This document shows positions 6,292 through 7,350 of a DNA stretch of 7,350 nt, in pieces. The DNA is taken from NCBI GenBank assembly GCA_029778965.1, contig JAKPBL010000210.1, forward strand, positions 1 through 7,350, read 5' to 3'. A program made the translations under genes and the position numbers. The notes under the pieces are model-generated. The model made no database searches, had not been told where the DNA came from, and saw nothing but the letters and a program-made list of their open reading frames with translations. This DNA comes from Bacteroidota bacterium. Lineage in GTDB: Bacteria; Bacteroidota; Bacteroidia; Chitinophagales; Chitinophagaceae. Each line of letters begins with the position of its first letter. Position 1 is the first letter of the stretch.

Positions 6292-7350
6292 CTGCTGAAG
6301 CGGAATAGTTTTTCAGTGCGGTTGCCGGCAGCATCAAAAGCTATGATGAACAACTCGTGCTCACCGGGACCGCAAAGTTCGTCAAATCGGTAAATAAAAT
6401 TCCTGCCCTTGTCGTTCGTAAACCGGATCCATTTGCCGTCGAGCAGGGTGCGGGTCACCCGCCATTCGTCGAGGTTGTCGTCTACCGTAAACACCAGCCG
6501 GCCGGCTTTCGAGAGATTGGCCCCATCGACCCAGCCAACGGGCTTTATAACCGGCGCCGTGGTGTCGAGCACCAACTGGAAATTCCCGAAGTCGCGGAAG
6601 CGGCCGGTGGCCCAACCTTCAGACCAACTCACCGGCACCACCTCTTTTTTAGTACCAACAAAGCGTTGCATCACCACCCGTGGTATCAGTTCGGCGGGAA
6701 TGCCTTTTGTCAATTTAATACGCACCAGCAGGGAATCCTGAATGGGTATGCCCTTGTTGCCAATGGCATGCAGGCTGGAAACCACCTGCGGCAAACTCGT
6801 CGCCTGCTGGCTGTAGGCGACGGAAACGCTGTCGTAGAGCGATTTCTCGCCCAGCGCAAACTCACATTCGGGCGATTCGAACACGCCGACCTGCCCGGGG
6901 TAGAAACGCTGCCCCGCCGGCGGCGCAAATACCACCGGCTTGCCGTCGTACTTAACCGTGGTGCCGGCAATCGACGTATTCCCGTAAGCATCCTTTACTT
7001 CAATACGAATACGGTGTTCCTTGCCGTCGGAAATATCCAGCACGCCATCACCCGAAAACTTTTTGTAGATCGAATTTTCATATCCCTGCAATTCGCTCAG
7101 GTGCTGCAGGTAGGCGCCGCCGTTGGCCCTGGTTTTGTAATCGATGTGCGCATTCAGGTAGCGGGTGCCGGCGTAGCTGATATTGTCCATCCGGAAACCG
7201 ATCACCGCCTTGTCGTTATCGTATAATACGGCTTCGTAGATGCCGTTCAGGTTGGTGGATCCCGAATGGGTATCGTAGGCTGTTATCGCGAAACTGACGC
7301 GGGGTGTGGAAACCGTTTGCGCCGCGGCGGAAAAGCTGCCGTTTCCCTTG
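6288..7350 (-). CDS. C-terminal part of a secreted M23-family-like metallopeptidase (5' end beyond window)
   Basis: The frame ends at the TGA 6290-6288 and stays open to the window edge: the GTG at 7205 is internal, because the reading frame continues from codon 7349 with KGNGSFSAAAQTVSTPRVSF and onward without a stop. The 353 visible residues are therefore a C-terminal portion. The segment with AITAYDTHSG, NLNGIYEAVLYDN and RYLNAHIDYKTRANGG, followed later by EVKDAYGNTS, is what I recall following the peptidase domain in large Bacteroidetes M23 (LytM-type) proteins, which cut peptidoglycan cross-links. The end has an immunoglobulin-like fold pattern (VDDNLDEWRVTRTLLDG, FIIAFDAAGNRTEKLFRFSR). 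The catalytic HxxxD and HxH motifs are not in the window, so enzymatic activity cannot be confirmed here. It is coupled to bcp through a 4-bp overlap. Alternative: a cell-surface protein with only Ig-like domains. Confidence 0.75.
   Translation of the reverse strand, partial: KGNGSFSAAAQTVSTPRVSFAITAYDTHSGSTNLNGIYEAVLYDNDKAVIGFRMDNISYAGTRYLNAHIDYKTRANGGAYLQHLSELQGYENSIYKKFSGDGVLDISDGKEHRIRIEVKDAYGNTSIAGTTVKYDGKPVVFAPPAGQRFYPGQVGVFESPECEFALGEKSLYDSVSVAYSQQATSLPQVVSSLHAIGNKGIPIQDSLLVRIKLTKGIPAELIPRVVMQRFVGTKKEVVPVSWSEGWATGRFRDFGNFQLVLDTTAPVIKPVGWVDGANLSKAGRLVFTVDDNLDEWRVTRTLLDGKWIRFTNDKGRNFIYRFDELCGPGEHELFIIAFDAAGNRTEKLFRFSR

Noticed and set aside
6357..7226. A 289-codon plus-strand open frame opposite the M23-like gene
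   Set aside because: No recognisable motifs and low-complexity composition. The minus-strand frame continues across the window edge and matches a known Bacteroidetes pattern.

Overview
The window looks like a chromosomal housekeeping segment from a moderately GC-rich member of the Bacteroidetes, most likely a Chitinophagaceae-type bacterium. The reasons are the gene content and order (a TTG-started RsfS divergent from a stand-alone biotin ligase, with RsfS followed by FtsH and a LUD-domain protein), the Bacteroidetes style of the M23 C-terminal region and the FtsH, the lack of clear Shine-Dalgarno sequences, and a candidate TTG...TANNTTTG-type promoter. The family placement is recognition by eye, not a database result.

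Left block, minus strand, positions 4599 down to 1. This is one apparent operon, in transcription order: rsfS (ribosome silencing factor), ftsH (membrane AAA+ zinc protease), a LutC/YkgG-like LUD-domain protein, an LpxH-type UDP-2,3-diacylglucosamine diphosphatase, and a secreted, propeller-like protein of unknown function that leaves the window at position 1. The gaps after rsfS are 67, 3, 16 and -4 bp, so ftsH onward is almost certainly co-transcribed. The theme is stress and envelope care: ribosome shut-down, membrane protein turnover and lipid A synthesis.

Middle, plus strand, 4678-5424: a single-domain biotin--[acetyl-CoA carboxylase] ligase, divergent from rsfS. The 78-bp spacer between them holds candidate promoters for both directions. 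The 3' end of birA overlaps, tail to tail by 59 bp, a small HExxH protein coded on the other strand.

Right block, minus strand, 7350 down to 5366: the C-terminal part of a large secreted protein that resembles Bacteroidetes M23 metallopeptidases (its catalytic domain lies outside the window), then a BCP/PrxQ peroxiredoxin coupled through an ATGA overlap, then the small HExxH putative metalloprotein after a 73-74 bp gap.

Two real genes run off the window edges and have no complete open frame inside it: the secreted protein at 1-695, and the extension of the M23-like protein from 7205 to 7350. No tRNA, rRNA, CRISPR array, insertion sequence, prophage or defence gene was seen, and no gene-free stretch exceeds 300 bases. 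I find no convincing new multi-gene system. The points worth checking are the uncharacterised passengers (secreted propeller-like protein, orphan LUD protein, small HExxH protein), the convergent coding overlap, and the ftsH-lpxH linkage.
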